Assembly: GCA_016720585.1 (NCBI GenBank)
Contig: JADKKH010000004.1
Location: 248,001-312,000 of the forward strand
Direction of reading: 5' to 3'
From: Chitinophagaceae bacterium
GTDB taxonomy: Bacteria > Bacteroidota > Bacteroidia > Chitinophagales > Chitinophagaceae
DNA length: 64,000 bases
The notes under the pieces were generated by a model. The model saw only the letters and a list, made by a program, of their open reading frames with translations, searched no databases and was not told the DNA's origin. The position numbers and the translations under genes were made by a program. Numbering within the stretch: the stretch's first letter is position 1; every line of letters begins with the position of its first letter. Positions 26,830 to 36,110 of the stretch are shown here, piece by piece.

Positions 26830-26884
26830 GTCATGAGTCATGAGTCTTGAGTCTTGAGTCTTGAGTCTTGAGTCGTGAGTCTTG
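26815..26884. repeat. ten-unit heptanucleotide tandem repeat AGTC(A/T/G)TG
   Basis: Four AGTCATG units are followed by AGTCTTG four times, AGTCGTG and AGTCTTG. The array begins inside the pcm reading frame and supplies its stop codon. As 7 is not a multiple of 3, the array places TGA in all three plus frames. Confidence 0.9.
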
Positions 26885-26889
26885 AGTTT

Positions 26890-26911
26890 GGACCTGATAG
26901 CTATCGGGTCC
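26890..26911. terminator. palindrome between convergent pcm and M48 protease genes
   Basis: A 22-bp near-perfect palindrome centred on GATAGCTATC with GGACC/GGTCC ends. It could form a hairpin serving both converging genes, although no strong T-run follows on either side. Confidence 0.4.
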
Positions 26912-26935
26912 GGGCTCCGGACTCCAGATTCCTCG

Positions 26936-27853
26936 TTATACAAACTGCTCCAGCAATTCGATCCGTTTCTTTATCGGCGGATGTGTACTAAACAGGCCAC
27001 TGAAAAAACTTTTTTTTGCCGATTGAGGATTCTCAATAAATAGTTGTGCTACATCACCTCTTTTTACGGCTTCAATAAGCGGATCGCCATCAACTTTGCG
27101 TAATGCATTGGCCAGGGCATATGGTTTTTTCGTCATTTCAGCAGCACCGGCATCTGCCAGATATTCTCTCGACCTGGAAATACCAAAACGGAGAAAGAGA
27201 GAAATAAAATAACAAACTGCTGTAACAGCAATGGCGATCAGGATAATATAACCACCATCTTTCTTTTTGCCACCCGTACCGAAGCGCAGGCTTCGTAAGG
27301 CCATTTCGGCCAGGAAGGAAAAGATGCCTACAAAAATGATGGAAACGATCAGCAGCCGGGTGTCTTTATTCCGTATATGTGTCAGTTCATGAGCAATCAC
27401 CCCTTCCAGTTCCTCATCATCCAGCTTCTGGAGAATTCCTTTTGAAAATGAAATGGAAAATGTTTTAGCATTGATTCCGCTGGCAAAAGCATTCAGCGAA
27501 TCATCTTCAATAACATATAAAGCCGGCATCGTCATGCCCAGTTGGATACAAAGATTTTCTACGAGGTTATAAACTCTTTTATTCTCCATCCTTTCCAGGG
27601 GTTTTGAACCAGTGGCCCTGCGAATGAATGATGAATGTCCCATCCAGGCTATAAAAAACCAGGTCGCCACACCTATGAGTACGAAGGGCAGAGCTTGTTG
27701 AAATTGAAGATTAGTGGCTTCGGTATCCTGCTTTTGAGCAAAAAAGAAAAATACATAAAACATTATCAGCAGCAATGCCGGGAATGCTATCAATAGCAAC
27801 AAAGAATAGCGGTTATTTTTGTTGATCTGTTTCTGTAAGCCTATATATTGCAT
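26936..27853 (-). CDS. M48 family metallopeptidase (HtpX-like)
   Basis: 305 residues. Two N-terminal transmembrane helices precede the zinc motif in GVIAHELTHIRNKDTRLL (HExxH), followed by two more helices and the third-ligand region SRSREYLADAGAAEMTKKP. The C-terminal FSTHPPIKKRIELLEQF is the family end. HtpX-type proteases degrade misfolded membrane proteins. It lies 100 bp downstream of lemA on the same strand, a pairing common in bacteria, with a GC-rich palindrome (27917-27934) between them. Confidence 0.9.
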   Translation of the reverse strand: MQYIGLQKQINKNNRYSLLLLIAFPALLLIMFYVFFFFAQKQDTEATNLQFQQALPFVLIGVATWFFIAWMGHSSFIRRATGSKPLERMENKRVYNLVENLCIQLGMTMPALYVIEDDSLNAFASGINAKTFSISFSKGILQKLDDEELEGVIAHELTHIRNKDTRLLIVSIIFVGIFSFLAEMALRSLRFGTGGKKKDGGYIILIAIAVTAVCYFISLFLRFGISRSREYLADAGAAEMTKKPYALANALRKVDGDPLIEAVKRGDVAQLFIENPQSAKKSFFSGLFSTHPPIKKRIELLEQFV

Positions 27854-27953
27854 GGCGCTTTCTTGCTCTGAGAAAATCTTTAAGTCATTCCCAGTTTAAG
27901 GTTCTGTGTATAGCAAAGTCCTCCGCCTTCGGCGGAGAGATTTAGAGGGGCCT

Positions 27954-28514
27954 TTAAAATTGAATTTTAGGAGGCTCTTCCATTTGTTTACGGGTGTCAA
28001 CGCCGAGGTCAAACATGATCTCCCGGTTGAAACCGAAGTTGCGTGCAATCAAATTTCCCGGGAAAGATTCAACGGAATTGTTATACTCCGTGGTAGCACC
28101 ATTGAAGAAACGCCTGGATGCTGCCAGTTTGTTTTCAATATCACTGAGTTCTTCCTGCAATTGCAAAAAATTCTGATTGGCTTTCAGGTCGGGGTAGGCT
28201 TCTACCTGTACTTTTAATCCGGCAAGGGCAGTTGACAGTTGTTGTTCAGCAACAATTTTACCATCAATGGTGGTAGCGGACATGGCGGCCGTGCGTGCTT
28301 CGGTAATTTTTGTGAGTAACTCCCGTTCATGAGTGGCATAACCTTTTACGGTGTCCACCAATTGTGGAACAAGGTCATGTCTTTGCCGCAACTGCACATC
28401 AATATCAGCGAATGCGTTTTGTCTTCGGTTACGCAAACGGACCAATCCATTGTACAAACTGATAACCCAGATGACGATCAATACAAGAATACCGACTACG
28501 ATTAATACTGCCAT
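27954..28514 (-). CDS. lemA: LemA family protein
   Basis: 186 residues: one N-terminal transmembrane helix (LIVVGILVLIVIWVISLYNGLV) followed by the LemA signature RRQNAFADIDVQLRQRHDLVPQLVDTVKGYATHE and LSDIENKLAASRRFFNGATTEYNNSVESFPGN. The rest is helical (four-helix bundle known for the family). Its biochemical role is unsettled; it commonly accompanies HtpX-like proteases, as here. It is the first gene of the lemA-M48 pair. Confidence 0.93.
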   Translation of the reverse strand: MAVLIVVGILVLIVIWVISLYNGLVRLRNRRQNAFADIDVQLRQRHDLVPQLVDTVKGYATHERELLTKITEARTAAMSATTIDGKIVAEQQLSTALAGLKVQVEAYPDLKANQNFLQLQEELSDIENKLAASRRFFNGATTEYNNSVESFPGNLIARNFGFNREIMFDLGVDTRKQMEEPPKIQF

Positions 28515-28583
28515 GGTTCAATAGTTTTTTGAATACTGAAATTAGTGAAAAAAAGAATACTGAATCGTTAATGCCGGTAATAT

Positions 28584-28615
28584 AAAAAGCCTTCCGTTTG
28601 GTTGAAACGAAAGGC
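28584..28615 (-). terminator. terminator of the DinB-family gene
   Basis: Stem arms at 28589-28599 and 28605-28615 pair at 10 of 11 positions around a 5-nt loop, followed on the minus strand by a T5 run (28588-28584). Confidence 0.75.
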
Positions 28616-28641
28616 CTTTCCCGGTTGATAAAAACAGTCTG

Positions 28642-29142
28642 CTAAAAACTCTTATCGTCGGCTGTTGGACCATACAAGCCGGGAACTTTATTGCCGGTAG
28701 CCCGCAAATAAACGACCAGTTCGCCGCGATGATGATACAGGTGGTTCATCAAAAAGCCCCGGATCACCTGTATCCGGGGCATTGGCGGAAATAATTCTTT
28801 ATCGCCCATCACCATACTCCAGTTCTCCATCATACCTGCATCCGTCGCTGCTTCGAGCGAAGCCTGTGCCGCTTTCACATTTTCTTCAAATTTGTTAACT
28901 ATAGTTGACGCTTTGGAAATGTCGCCTTTGTCATATTTGTAAGCTGCCATATCCATTACGTTTTCACCAATGGTTGGCGCATACCAATTATACACTTCCG
29001 CGATATGCGAGCCTAACTGACCCGTTGTCCAGTTTTTTTCTGAAGGTTTCCAGCCTAAGGCACTATCGGGAATAGCCATTAATAATTTCCGGGTGTTTTC
29101 TGCTTCATGCAAAAATTCACCTAAAAGAGATTGTACAAGCAT
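28642..29142 (-). CDS. DinB family protein
   Basis: 166 residues from the ATG at 29140-29142. A longer in-frame start at 29184 would lie upstream of a well-matched promoter at 29157-29185, so the shorter form is preferred. Four-helix-bundle DinB/YfiT-type fold with the metal-ligand His residues in TGQLGSHIAEVYNW and the conserved MNHLYHHRGELVVYLRATG. Members are cytoplasmic metal-binding proteins, some acting as thiol-dependent transferases; none has a proven role in DNA damage by sequence alone. It is divergent from the penicillin-acylase-like gene. Confidence 0.83.
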   Translation of the reverse strand: MLVQSLLGEFLHEAENTRKLLMAIPDSALGWKPSEKNWTTGQLGSHIAEVYNWYAPTIGENVMDMAAYKYDKGDISKASTIVNKFEENVKAAQASLEAATDAGMMENWSMVMGDKELFPPMPRIQVIRGFLMNHLYHHRGELVVYLRATGNKVPGLYGPTADDKSF

Positions 29143-29156
29143 AGTTTTTGTTTTTC

Positions 29157-29185
29157 CAAATGTACTGTTTTTCGGGATTTCCAAA
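29157..29185 (-). promoter_or_regulatory. promoter of the DinB-family gene
   Basis: On the minus strand TTTG (29185-29182), a 17-bp spacer and TACATTTG (29164-29157) fit the -33/-7 pattern; the ATG at 29142 follows 14 bp later. Confidence 0.5.
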
Positions 29186-29243
29186 AATCCACAGGGTAAC
29201 CATGTCCCTTTTATTCTTACCTTTCGCTTATCATTTTTAGCCT

Positions 29244-31685
29244 ATGCGTATCATCCCCTTTGCCATTTCAACAATAGTTACTGCCGGTCTTGTTTTTGCA
29301 TTTAACCGGCCACTTGGGCCATTACCCATGCCCGCCGGAAAATTTTTAAGTCCGCAGCATGGATTTTGGCAAAATGCCGAACCGTCCAATGCAAGTTTTG
29401 ATGCCGATTTGAATTTTCCGGGTTTAAAAGGAAAAGCCGAAGTGTATTTTGATGAACGATTGGTGCCGCATGTGTTTGCAGAGAATGACGATGACCTGTA
29501 TTTTTTACAGGGATACCTGCATGCTAAATTCAGGTTGTTCCAGATGGATCTGCAAACCAAGGCTGCTGCCGGCCGGGCCAGCGAGATTGCCGGAAAAAAA
29601 GCTATTAATTACGACAAAGAACAACGAAGACTGGGCATGGTGTATGCCGCAGAGAATGCTATGAAAGAAGTAGATAAAGACCCGGCCACAAAGGCCATGT
29701 TTGATGCGTATACCAGCGGGGTAAATGCCTATATCAGCACATTGAAGGAATCTACCCTGCCTGTAGAATATAAACTGCTCAACTGTAAACCAGAGAAATG
29801 GACAAATTTTCGATCTGCGATCTTATTAAAGATGATGGCAAAAATGTTGTCTTCGGGTACTGAAAACGATTTGACAAATACTAATGCAAAATCTGTTTTC
29901 ATTCCGGATGAATTAAAAATGATGTATCCCCAGGTTCCTGATTCACTGGCGCCGATTGTACCAAAGGGTACTGTGTTTGAAAAGCCGGGTATCGTACCTG
30001 TACAACCCGCATCCGCTGACTCTTTATATTTTGATAACAAGGGAACCATAACTGCAAGAGAAATTTCAAAGCCCGATATAAATAATGGCAGTAACAACTG
30101 GGTCGTGGCCGGAACTAAAACGCAAAGCGGTTCGCCGATCTTATGTAATGATCCGCACCTGGAATTGTCATTACCTTCCATCTGGTACGAAATGCAATTG
30201 CAAACACCGGGCAGCAATTCGTATGGTGTTTCATTGCCGGGCAGTCCTTATATTATTATTGGATTTAATGACAGTATTGCCTGGGGTGTTACCAATGCGC
30301 AGCGGGATGTGAAAGATTATTACGAAATAAAATTTAAAGACAAAACAAAAAAAGAATATTGGTTCCGGGGTAATTGGGAACCCACTACCCAACGTATCGA
30401 AGAAATAAAAGTAAAAGGGGGCCAAACAATTTTTGACACGGTGGCCTATACTATTTACGGCCCGGTGATGTTTGATGAAAGTTTTTCCAATGAGTCATCA
30501 AACAAAAGAAACCTGGCTGTTCGTTGGGTAGCTCATGATCCCAGCAATGAGGCCGTCACATTTTATAAATTGAACCGTGCCCGGAATTATGATGAATATG
30601 AAGCTGCCATAAAAACATTTGAGTGTCCGGGTCAGAATTTTGTCTTTGCTTCCAAGGCCGGTGACATTGCCATCTGGCAGCAGGGAAAATTTCCCGCACG
30701 ATGGGACCGGCAGGGTCTTTACGTGATGCCGGGAGAGGATAGCAGTTATATGTGGCAGGGTTTTATACCGCAAACTGAAAATCCACATAGTAAGAATCCC
30801 GAACGGGGATTTTTGGAAAGTGCCAACCAGCGTCCGGCTGATTCTACTTATCCATACTTTATCCCCGGTAGCTATATCACGCCCAGGGGGATTACGATTG
30901 AAAAATACCTTTCGGTAATGACCGGTATCGTTCCTGCTGATATGATGAAGCTGCAGAATAATTATTTCAACTCACTCGCCGAAGATGCAAGAACTATCCT
31001 GTTGCAATATGTCCGGGAGAATGATTTGAATGCAGCAGAAAAAAAATACCTGGACCTGGTTAAGAACTGGGATTTGATGGCTTCGCCGGATTCAAAAGGT
31101 CAAACCGTGTATCAATGCTGGTGGGATAGTCTTATGGTGGGTATATGGGAAGATGATTTGTCCCGGGTGAATCCCATGGCGAAATATCCCGAAGAACAAA
31201 CTACGATGGAGTTGCTGAAAAAAGATTCCGTATGTAAGTTTATTGATGACATCAATACGAAACAGACCGAGACATTATTTGATGTGGTAACCGCTTCCTT
31301 GAAAAAAGCATCAGTTGATCTGGCAAAAAATGAAGCAGATGGGAAACTCACCTGGGCGAAATTCAAAAACCCGACGGTTTATCACTTAATAAAAGATCTG
31401 AAAGGATTTTCAAGACCGGGTCTGAATATCGGGGGCAATGGTAATATCTTGAATGCAGTAACTCATAGTCATGGACCCAGCTGGAGAATGATCATACAAC
31501 TGACAACACCCACGGAAGCCTATGGGGTTTATCCCGGGGGACAAAGCGGTAACCCCGGCAGTAAATATTATGATGATTACCTGGACAACTGGGTGGCGGG
31601 CAAATACAATAAGCTTTGGTTCATGCGGGAGGGAGACCGGACAGATAAAAATATTAAATGGGTGATGAAGTTTAGTAAAGGGTAG
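29244..31685 (+). CDS. penicillin acylase family protein
   Basis: 813 residues with a signal or anchor at the N-terminus, then the alpha-chain region (VYFDERLVPHVFAENDDDLYFLQGYLHAKFRLFQMDL), a spacer, and the autocleavage site DINNGSNNWVVAG, in which Ser283 becomes the N-terminal nucleophile of the beta chain. CNDPHLELSLPSIWYEMQL and FNDSIAWGVTNAQRDVKDYYE follow as in the family. The Ntn-hydrolase matures by self-cleavage in the periplasm and hydrolyses amides such as acyl-homoserine lactones or beta-lactam side chains; the natural substrate is unknown. The stop codon runs into a 7-bp repeat array. Confidence 0.9.
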   Translation: MRIIPFAISTIVTAGLVFAFNRPLGPLPMPAGKFLSPQHGFWQNAEPSNASFDADLNFPGLKGKAEVYFDERLVPHVFAENDDDLYFLQGYLHAKFRLFQMDLQTKAAAGRASEIAGKKAINYDKEQRRLGMVYAAENAMKEVDKDPATKAMFDAYTSGVNAYISTLKESTLPVEYKLLNCKPEKWTNFRSAILLKMMAKMLSSGTENDLTNTNAKSVFIPDELKMMYPQVPDSLAPIVPKGTVFEKPGIVPVQPASADSLYFDNKGTITAREISKPDINNGSNNWVVAGTKTQSGSPILCNDPHLELSLPSIWYEMQLQTPGSNSYGVSLPGSPYIIIGFNDSIAWGVTNAQRDVKDYYEIKFKDKTKKEYWFRGNWEPTTQRIEEIKVKGGQTIFDTVAYTIYGPVMFDESFSNESSNKRNLAVRWVAHDPSNEAVTFYKLNRARNYDEYEAAIKTFECPGQNFVFASKAGDIAIWQQGKFPARWDRQGLYVMPGEDSSYMWQGFIPQTENPHSKNPERGFLESANQRPADSTYPYFIPGSYITPRGITIEKYLSVMTGIVPADMMKLQNNYFNSLAEDARTILLQYVRENDLNAAEKKYLDLVKNWDLMASPDSKGQTVYQCWWDSLMVGIWEDDLSRVNPMAKYPEEQTTMELLKKDSVCKFIDDINTKQTETLFDVVTASLKKASVDLAKNEADGKLTWAKFKNPTVYHLIKDLKGFSRPGLNIGGNGNILNAVTHSHGPSWRMIIQLTTPTEAYGVYPGGQSGNPGSKYYDDYLDNWVAGKYNKLWFMREGDRTDKNIKWVMKFSKG

Positions 31686-31718
31686 TAAAGAGTCGGGAGT
31701 GGGGAGTCGGGAGTCGAG
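31684..31718. repeat. degenerate heptanucleotide tandem repeat after the penicillin acylase gene
   Basis: Units AGTAAAG, AGTCGGG, AGTGGGG, AGTCGGG, AGTCGAG; the first overlaps the stop codon. Same family as at 26815-26884. Confidence 0.65.
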
Positions 31719-31768
31719 CTGATCAATTGAAGGGAAGATTTATGAATTTGAAATAATAAAATAACTGT

Positions 31769-32116
31769 ATGAAATTTTTAGTTGCAATACTCTTAACGGC
31801 ATTATTGGCTTTTATCAGTGGATTATTTCTTCCCTGGTGGGGAATGGCCCTTACTTCTTTGGGGGTGGCTGTGCTCGTACATCAGAAAGCGGGTAAAGCA
31901 TTTCTGGCAGGTTTGTTGGGCGTCTTTCTCTTATGGGCAGGTCTTGCCTGGTGGATCGATATGAAAAATAACGGCGTGTTGTCTAAAAAAATTGCTACTG
32001 TACTTCCCTTAGGAGGGAATTCCTTAGTACTTATATTGGTTACAGGGATCATTGGCGGACTTGTAGCCGGAATGGCGGCAATGAGTGGCAGCTTTCTTCG
32101 TTCTTCAAACAAATAA
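31769..32116 (+). CDS. small inner-membrane protein, hypothetical
   Basis: 115 residues that are almost entirely hydrophobic with about four helices: LVAILLTALLAFISGLFLPWWG, MALTSLGVAVLVH, FLAGLLGVFLLWAGLAWWI and LVLILVTGIIGGLVAGMAAMSG. No catalytic motif or named family recognised. It lies between the penicillin-acylase-like gene and the DUF5686 gene, same strand, with 71 bp before the latter. Its A-rich leader and clear ATG make it a convincing real gene of unknown role. Confidence 0.65.
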   Translation: MKFLVAILLTALLAFISGLFLPWWGMALTSLGVAVLVHQKAGKAFLAGLLGVFLLWAGLAWWIDMKNNGVLSKKIATVLPLGGNSLVLILVTGIIGGLVAGMAAMSGSFLRSSNK

Positions 32117-32187
32117 TGTTAAACTTTTCCAAACCCCGGGATCCTCTGCTATAATATCATTAGTGGAATTTATCTTGTTGTACCATT

Positions 32188-34677
32188 ATGTCTATGAGAA
32201 AAATCTCCTTCCTTCTTATGCTCTCCATTTATTCTCTGTTGGCAAATGCCCAAAAAATAAAAGGGATCATTACGGATAATACCGGGAAGATTTTGCCCTT
32301 CGCATCAGTTTTTATAAAGGAAAATAATAAAGGCACCAATGCCAACAGCGAAGGAAAGTATTCTATAAAACCGGAACCCGGCCGGTATACCCTGGTTTGT
32401 CAGCATGTAGGGTATAAAAAGGAAGAAAGAAAAATTACAGTTACCAATGATGACCAGGAGCAGAATTTTGTACTCAACCTGCAGGAGATGACACTCAGTG
32501 AAGTGATCATTAAAAACGGGGAAGACCCGGCTTACCAAATAATCCGCAATGCCATTAAAAAACGGACCTATTTTGAAAGTCAGTTAGCTTCTTTTCAATG
32601 TGAGGTATATACCAAAGGGCAGATGCGTGTAAGGAATTATCCTAAAAAATTCTTCGGACGAAAAGTGGACTTTGAAGATGGCGACACCAGCAAACAAAAA
32701 ATGCTGTACCTGTCCGAAACGATTTCGAAATATTTTGTTGATAAGCCCAATAAGGAAAAAATAGAAGTCATTTCATCCAAAGTAAGCGGTCAGAGCGATG
32801 GCTTTGGATTAAGTGCCCCCCGGTTTCTTTCTTTATATGCTAACAATGTATTTATCGGCGAAAACCTGAACCCCCGGGGTTTTGTTTCACCCATTGCGGA
32901 GAATGCGTTGAATTTTTACCGGTATAAACTGGAAGGTGCCTATTTTGAAGATGGACGCGAAATTTCGCATATTAAAGTAATTCCCAAAAGAACCTATGAA
33001 CCTTTGTTCAGTGGCTATATAGATATTGTTGCAGATGAGTGGCGGATTCATTCGGCACAGTTACAGTTGACCAAAGCTTCCCAGATGGAATTGGTGGATA
33101 CACTTCGTATCGAGCAGCTATACCGTCCCTTGAATAAAGAGGTCTGGTATATTTCCAGCCAGGTTATCTACCCGGCCATCAAGATACTGGGTTTTGATGC
33201 TTACGGCAGTTTTGTAAATATCTATTCCAATTTCAACGTGGAACCTGTATTTGATAAAAAAACATTTTCTTCTACCATTTTGAAATACACGGATAGTTCT
33301 AATAAGAAAACGACTGAGTATTGGGAAAAAGCAAGACCCGTTCCGTTGATGGCAGATGAAATAAAAGATTATAAACGAAAAGACAGCCTGGAACTGGCGA
33401 AGAAGGATCCGGCATACCTCGATTCGCTGGAGAAGGTCCGCAATAAAATTACCTTAGCTAATATTATTTTATTAGGTCAGTCTTTTCAGTCTGAAAGAAA
33501 AAGAACGTCCATCAGTTATCCTTCCTTGCTGGAACTGGTAAGTTTTAACCCTGCTGAAGGATGGGTGGCTAACCCCTCTTTTGCATGGACAAAAAAATTG
33601 GATACTACTTCCTCCGGTCGCAGAAGTATTTCTATTGCTCCCACACTCCGGTATGGTTTCTCAAATAAACATTTTAATGCACATCTTACCGTTGGATATA
33701 CCTATGGAAAAAAATATGCAACAACCATTACATTCTCCGGTGGTTCAAGAGTTTTCCAGTTTAATAATAATAGCCCGATCGGTCAACGCGGTAACACCAT
33801 TTCCTGTTTGTTCAGTGAAGAGAACCGGATAAAAAGTTATGAAGCCGTTTATTTCAGGGGAAGTTTTCGCAAGGGAATTGGAAATGGATTTACTTTTTAT
33901 ACCGGGTTTCAATACCAGGACCGAAAGCCTTTGAACAATACTACTAATTATACCTGGCGGGATAAACCCAACCGGGAGTACACACCAAATTATCCGGACG
34001 AACTGGTCTCAGCAAATATTAAACGTCACCAGGTTTTTATGGCTACGATCGGTATGAACTGGCAACCCGGTGCCCGGTATATTGAACTACCCGACAGAAA
34101 GATCAATATCGGTTCAAAGTACCCGGTATTTTCAGCGCAATACACACAGGGGTTTAAAGATGTATTTGGCAGCGACGAAAGTTTTAGTAAATGGAAGCTG
34201 GGTATTACCGACGATATCAATTTTAAATTGCAGGGTAAGTTCCGTTACCGGTTGGGTATGGGTGGTTTTGTTGATACCGGGAGAAATGTGCAGGTGCCGG
34301 ATTACAATCATTTTAATGGGAATATTTCTACGTTCGCTACAGAGTATTTAAATAGTTTTCAATTATTGCCCATTTACCTGTTCAGCAATATCTCCCGTTT
34401 CTATGTGCTGGCACATGTCGAGCATAATTTCAAGGGTTTCTTAACGAATAAGATTCCGGGTATAAAAAAACTGAATCTTTATTTAGTTGCCGGTGCAAAT
34501 GGCTTTTATATAAATGGAAACAAAAACTATTACGAGATCTTTGCCGGCTTTGATAATATCTTCAAACAGCTCCGTATTGATTTTGTACAATCATACCGGG
34601 ATGGTAAAGCCTGGCAAAACGGAATTCGAATCGGCTTTAGCAGGATCTCGGGAAGGAGAGGAGATGATTGGCCATAA
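32188..34677 (+). CDS. DUF5686 outer-membrane protein with carboxypeptidase-regulatory-like domain
   Basis: 829 residues. Signal peptide (MSMRKISFLLMLSIYSLLANAQ), then a carboxypeptidase-regulatory-like beta-sandwich (about 22-105: KIKGIITDNTGKILPFASVFIKENNKGTNANSEGKYSI). The DUF5686 region follows (AYQIIRNAIKKRTYFESQL..., then DKPNKEKIEVISSKVSGQSDGFGLSAPRF) and a C-terminal barrel ends in aromatic strands. These are Bacteroidota outer-membrane proteins of unknown cargo, distinct from TonB receptors because no plug domain is present. The downstream 320 bp has GC-rich palindromes. Confidence 0.87.
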   Translation: MSMRKISFLLMLSIYSLLANAQKIKGIITDNTGKILPFASVFIKENNKGTNANSEGKYSIKPEPGRYTLVCQHVGYKKEERKITVTNDDQEQNFVLNLQEMTLSEVIIKNGEDPAYQIIRNAIKKRTYFESQLASFQCEVYTKGQMRVRNYPKKFFGRKVDFEDGDTSKQKMLYLSETISKYFVDKPNKEKIEVISSKVSGQSDGFGLSAPRFLSLYANNVFIGENLNPRGFVSPIAENALNFYRYKLEGAYFEDGREISHIKVIPKRTYEPLFSGYIDIVADEWRIHSAQLQLTKASQMELVDTLRIEQLYRPLNKEVWYISSQVIYPAIKILGFDAYGSFVNIYSNFNVEPVFDKKTFSSTILKYTDSSNKKTTEYWEKARPVPLMADEIKDYKRKDSLELAKKDPAYLDSLEKVRNKITLANIILLGQSFQSERKRTSISYPSLLELVSFNPAEGWVANPSFAWTKKLDTTSSGRRSISIAPTLRYGFSNKHFNAHLTVGYTYGKKYATTITFSGGSRVFQFNNNSPIGQRGNTISCLFSEENRIKSYEAVYFRGSFRKGIGNGFTFYTGFQYQDRKPLNNTTNYTWRDKPNREYTPNYPDELVSANIKRHQVFMATIGMNWQPGARYIELPDRKINIGSKYPVFSAQYTQGFKDVFGSDESFSKWKLGITDDINFKLQGKFRYRLGMGGFVDTGRNVQVPDYNHFNGNISTFATEYLNSFQLLPIYLFSNISRFYVLAHVEHNFKGFLTNKIPGIKKLNLYLVAGANGFYINGNKNYYEIFAGFDNIFKQLRIDFVQSYRDGKAWQNGIRIGFSRISGRRGDDWP

Positions 34678-34699
34678 GAGAAATTAAAATCGAAAACTT

Positions 34700-34870
34700 C
34701 GAAAATTGGGTTCTTCCCCTCCCTGGAGGGGAGATATAAAGAACATTCCAAAATTCAACATTCGGGGTGGGTGAAAAAACAAAACCCACCCCATTTAAAA
34801 ATTCTTTTAATCGAAAAGTTTGCTGCCCCTCCGGGGAGAGGGACCCTGATTCCCGGGGACCCACTTTCTA
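34700..34870. repeat. cluster of GC-rich palindromes in the 320-bp gap before trhO
   Basis: Includes perfect stems TCCCCTCC-CT-GGAGGGGA (34715-34732) and GGGGTGGGT/ACCCACCCC (34764-34792), and a third CCCCTCCGGGG core near 34826. These resemble the window's GC-rich repeat family and probably end transcription of the DUF5686 gene. No gene is visible in 34678-34996. Confidence 0.55.
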
Positions 34871-34921
34871 CAATCGGAATGCCTCTTAAACTTTCCTCTT
34901 TTCTCTTTTCTTCTCTTAGCT

Positions 34922-34929
34922 TATCTTTG
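34922..34929 (+). promoter_or_regulatory. -7 box of trhO
   Basis: TATCTTTG matches TAnnTTTG, 67 bp before the ATG at 34997. Confidence 0.4.
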
Positions 34930-34996
34930 CCCTGCTTTAAAAATTTTGCCCAACCTGCAATTGGGTTCCGCCACAAGCGGGATAAAATTTAACCAT

Positions 34997-36025
34997 ATGG
35001 CTCAATTACACAATCGGATCTCCCGGCGGGAGCTCAAGGAACTTATCCTTAAGGACCCTACTCCAAGAATTACTATTTCCTTTTATTGTTATTTTAAAAT
35101 CGAAGACCCGAAACTCTTTCGCGATGAACTTTATAAGCAACTGAAAGAATTAGGTGTCATGGGAAGGATATACCTCGCACAGGAAGGTATCAATGCACAA
35201 ATTAGTTTACCCAAAGCGGGACTGGATGATTTTAAAAAATATTTGTATGCGATCGAACCACTGAATGGCATCCGGTTAAACAGTGCCGTGGATGATGATG
35301 GCAAAAGCTTTTATGTGCTGGATGTGAAAGTCAGGAATAAGATAGTGGCAGATGGGATCAGTGACCCGGGTTTTGATATGGCGAACCGGGGGAAATATGT
35401 TAATGCCGAAAAGTTCAACGAGCTGACCAATGATCCCGACACGGTGATCATTGATATGCGGAATCACTATGAATATGAAGTGGGCCATTTTGAAAAGGCC
35501 GTTGAAGTACCCAGCGACACATTCCGGGAACAGTTACCGATGGCCGTGGATATGATGAAAGCAGATAAGGAGAAAAACATTATCATGTATTGCACCGGAG
35601 GCATCCGTTGTGAAAAAGCTTCGGCTTTTATGCTGCACAATGGGTTTAAAAATGTATTTCACCTGGAAGGCGGTATTATCCATTATGTAAACCAGGCTAA
35701 GGAAAAAGGGCTTGTCAATAAATTTCACGGTAAGAATTTTGTTTTTGACCAGCGGTTAGGCGAACGGATTACCGAAGAAATTATTTCTCAATGTCACCAG
35801 TGTGGTAAAGCGGCCGACACGCATGTAAACTGTGTGAATGACGCCTGTCATCTTTTATTTATTCAATGTGATGCCTGTAAAACAATAATGGAAGGCACCT
35901 GCAGTAAAGAATGTTTTGATTTCATCCACCTGGCTGCAGAAGAACAAAAAAAACAAAGGGCAGGTATTGATAAAGGAAGAAATGTTTTTAATAAATCAAG
36001 AAGAAGAAAGATTTCGAATGGATAG
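34997..36025 (+). CDS. trhO: tRNA uridine(34) hydroxylase TrhO (rhodanese-family)
   Basis: 342 residues from the ATG at 34997 (the in-frame ATG at 34946 would add an unrelated tail). N-terminal acylphosphatase-like domain (FYCYFKIEDPKLFRDELYKQLKELGVMGRIYLAQEGINAQIS), rhodanese domain with the active-site loop CTGGIRCEKAS (C199), and a C-terminal Cys-rich segment (CHQCGKAADTHVNC... CHLLFIQCDAC) likely binding zinc. This is the YceA/TrhO family that hydroxylates U34 of tRNAs using O2 (prephenate-independent route). The order and length match the E. coli protein. Confidence 0.92.
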   Translation: MAQLHNRISRRELKELILKDPTPRITISFYCYFKIEDPKLFRDELYKQLKELGVMGRIYLAQEGINAQISLPKAGLDDFKKYLYAIEPLNGIRLNSAVDDDGKSFYVLDVKVRNKIVADGISDPGFDMANRGKYVNAEKFNELTNDPDTVIIDMRNHYEYEVGHFEKAVEVPSDTFREQLPMAVDMMKADKEKNIIMYCTGGIRCEKASAFMLHNGFKNVFHLEGGIIHYVNQAKEKGLVNKFHGKNFVFDQRLGERITEEIISQCHQCGKAADTHVNCVNDACHLLFIQCDACKTIMEGTCSKECFDFIHLAAEEQKKQRAGIDKGRNVFNKSRRRKISNG

Positions 36026-36110
36026 GGGGACCAATAAATGCCCGAACGTCTTCTTGATTTTCAATGTCATGCCCAACTTTTTAAATTAACTGTTAGCGGC
36101 TTGAATTTGA

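Noticed and set aside
26890..26911. Recombinase (dif-like) site
   Set aside because: The palindrome GATAGCTATC with GGACC/GGTCC ends does not resemble the XerCD dif core and lies between convergent genes, where a transcription role is simpler.
30360..30420. CRISPR-like repeats in the penicillin acylase region
   Set aside because: Only chance short similarities; no regular direct repeats with unique spacers anywhere in the window.
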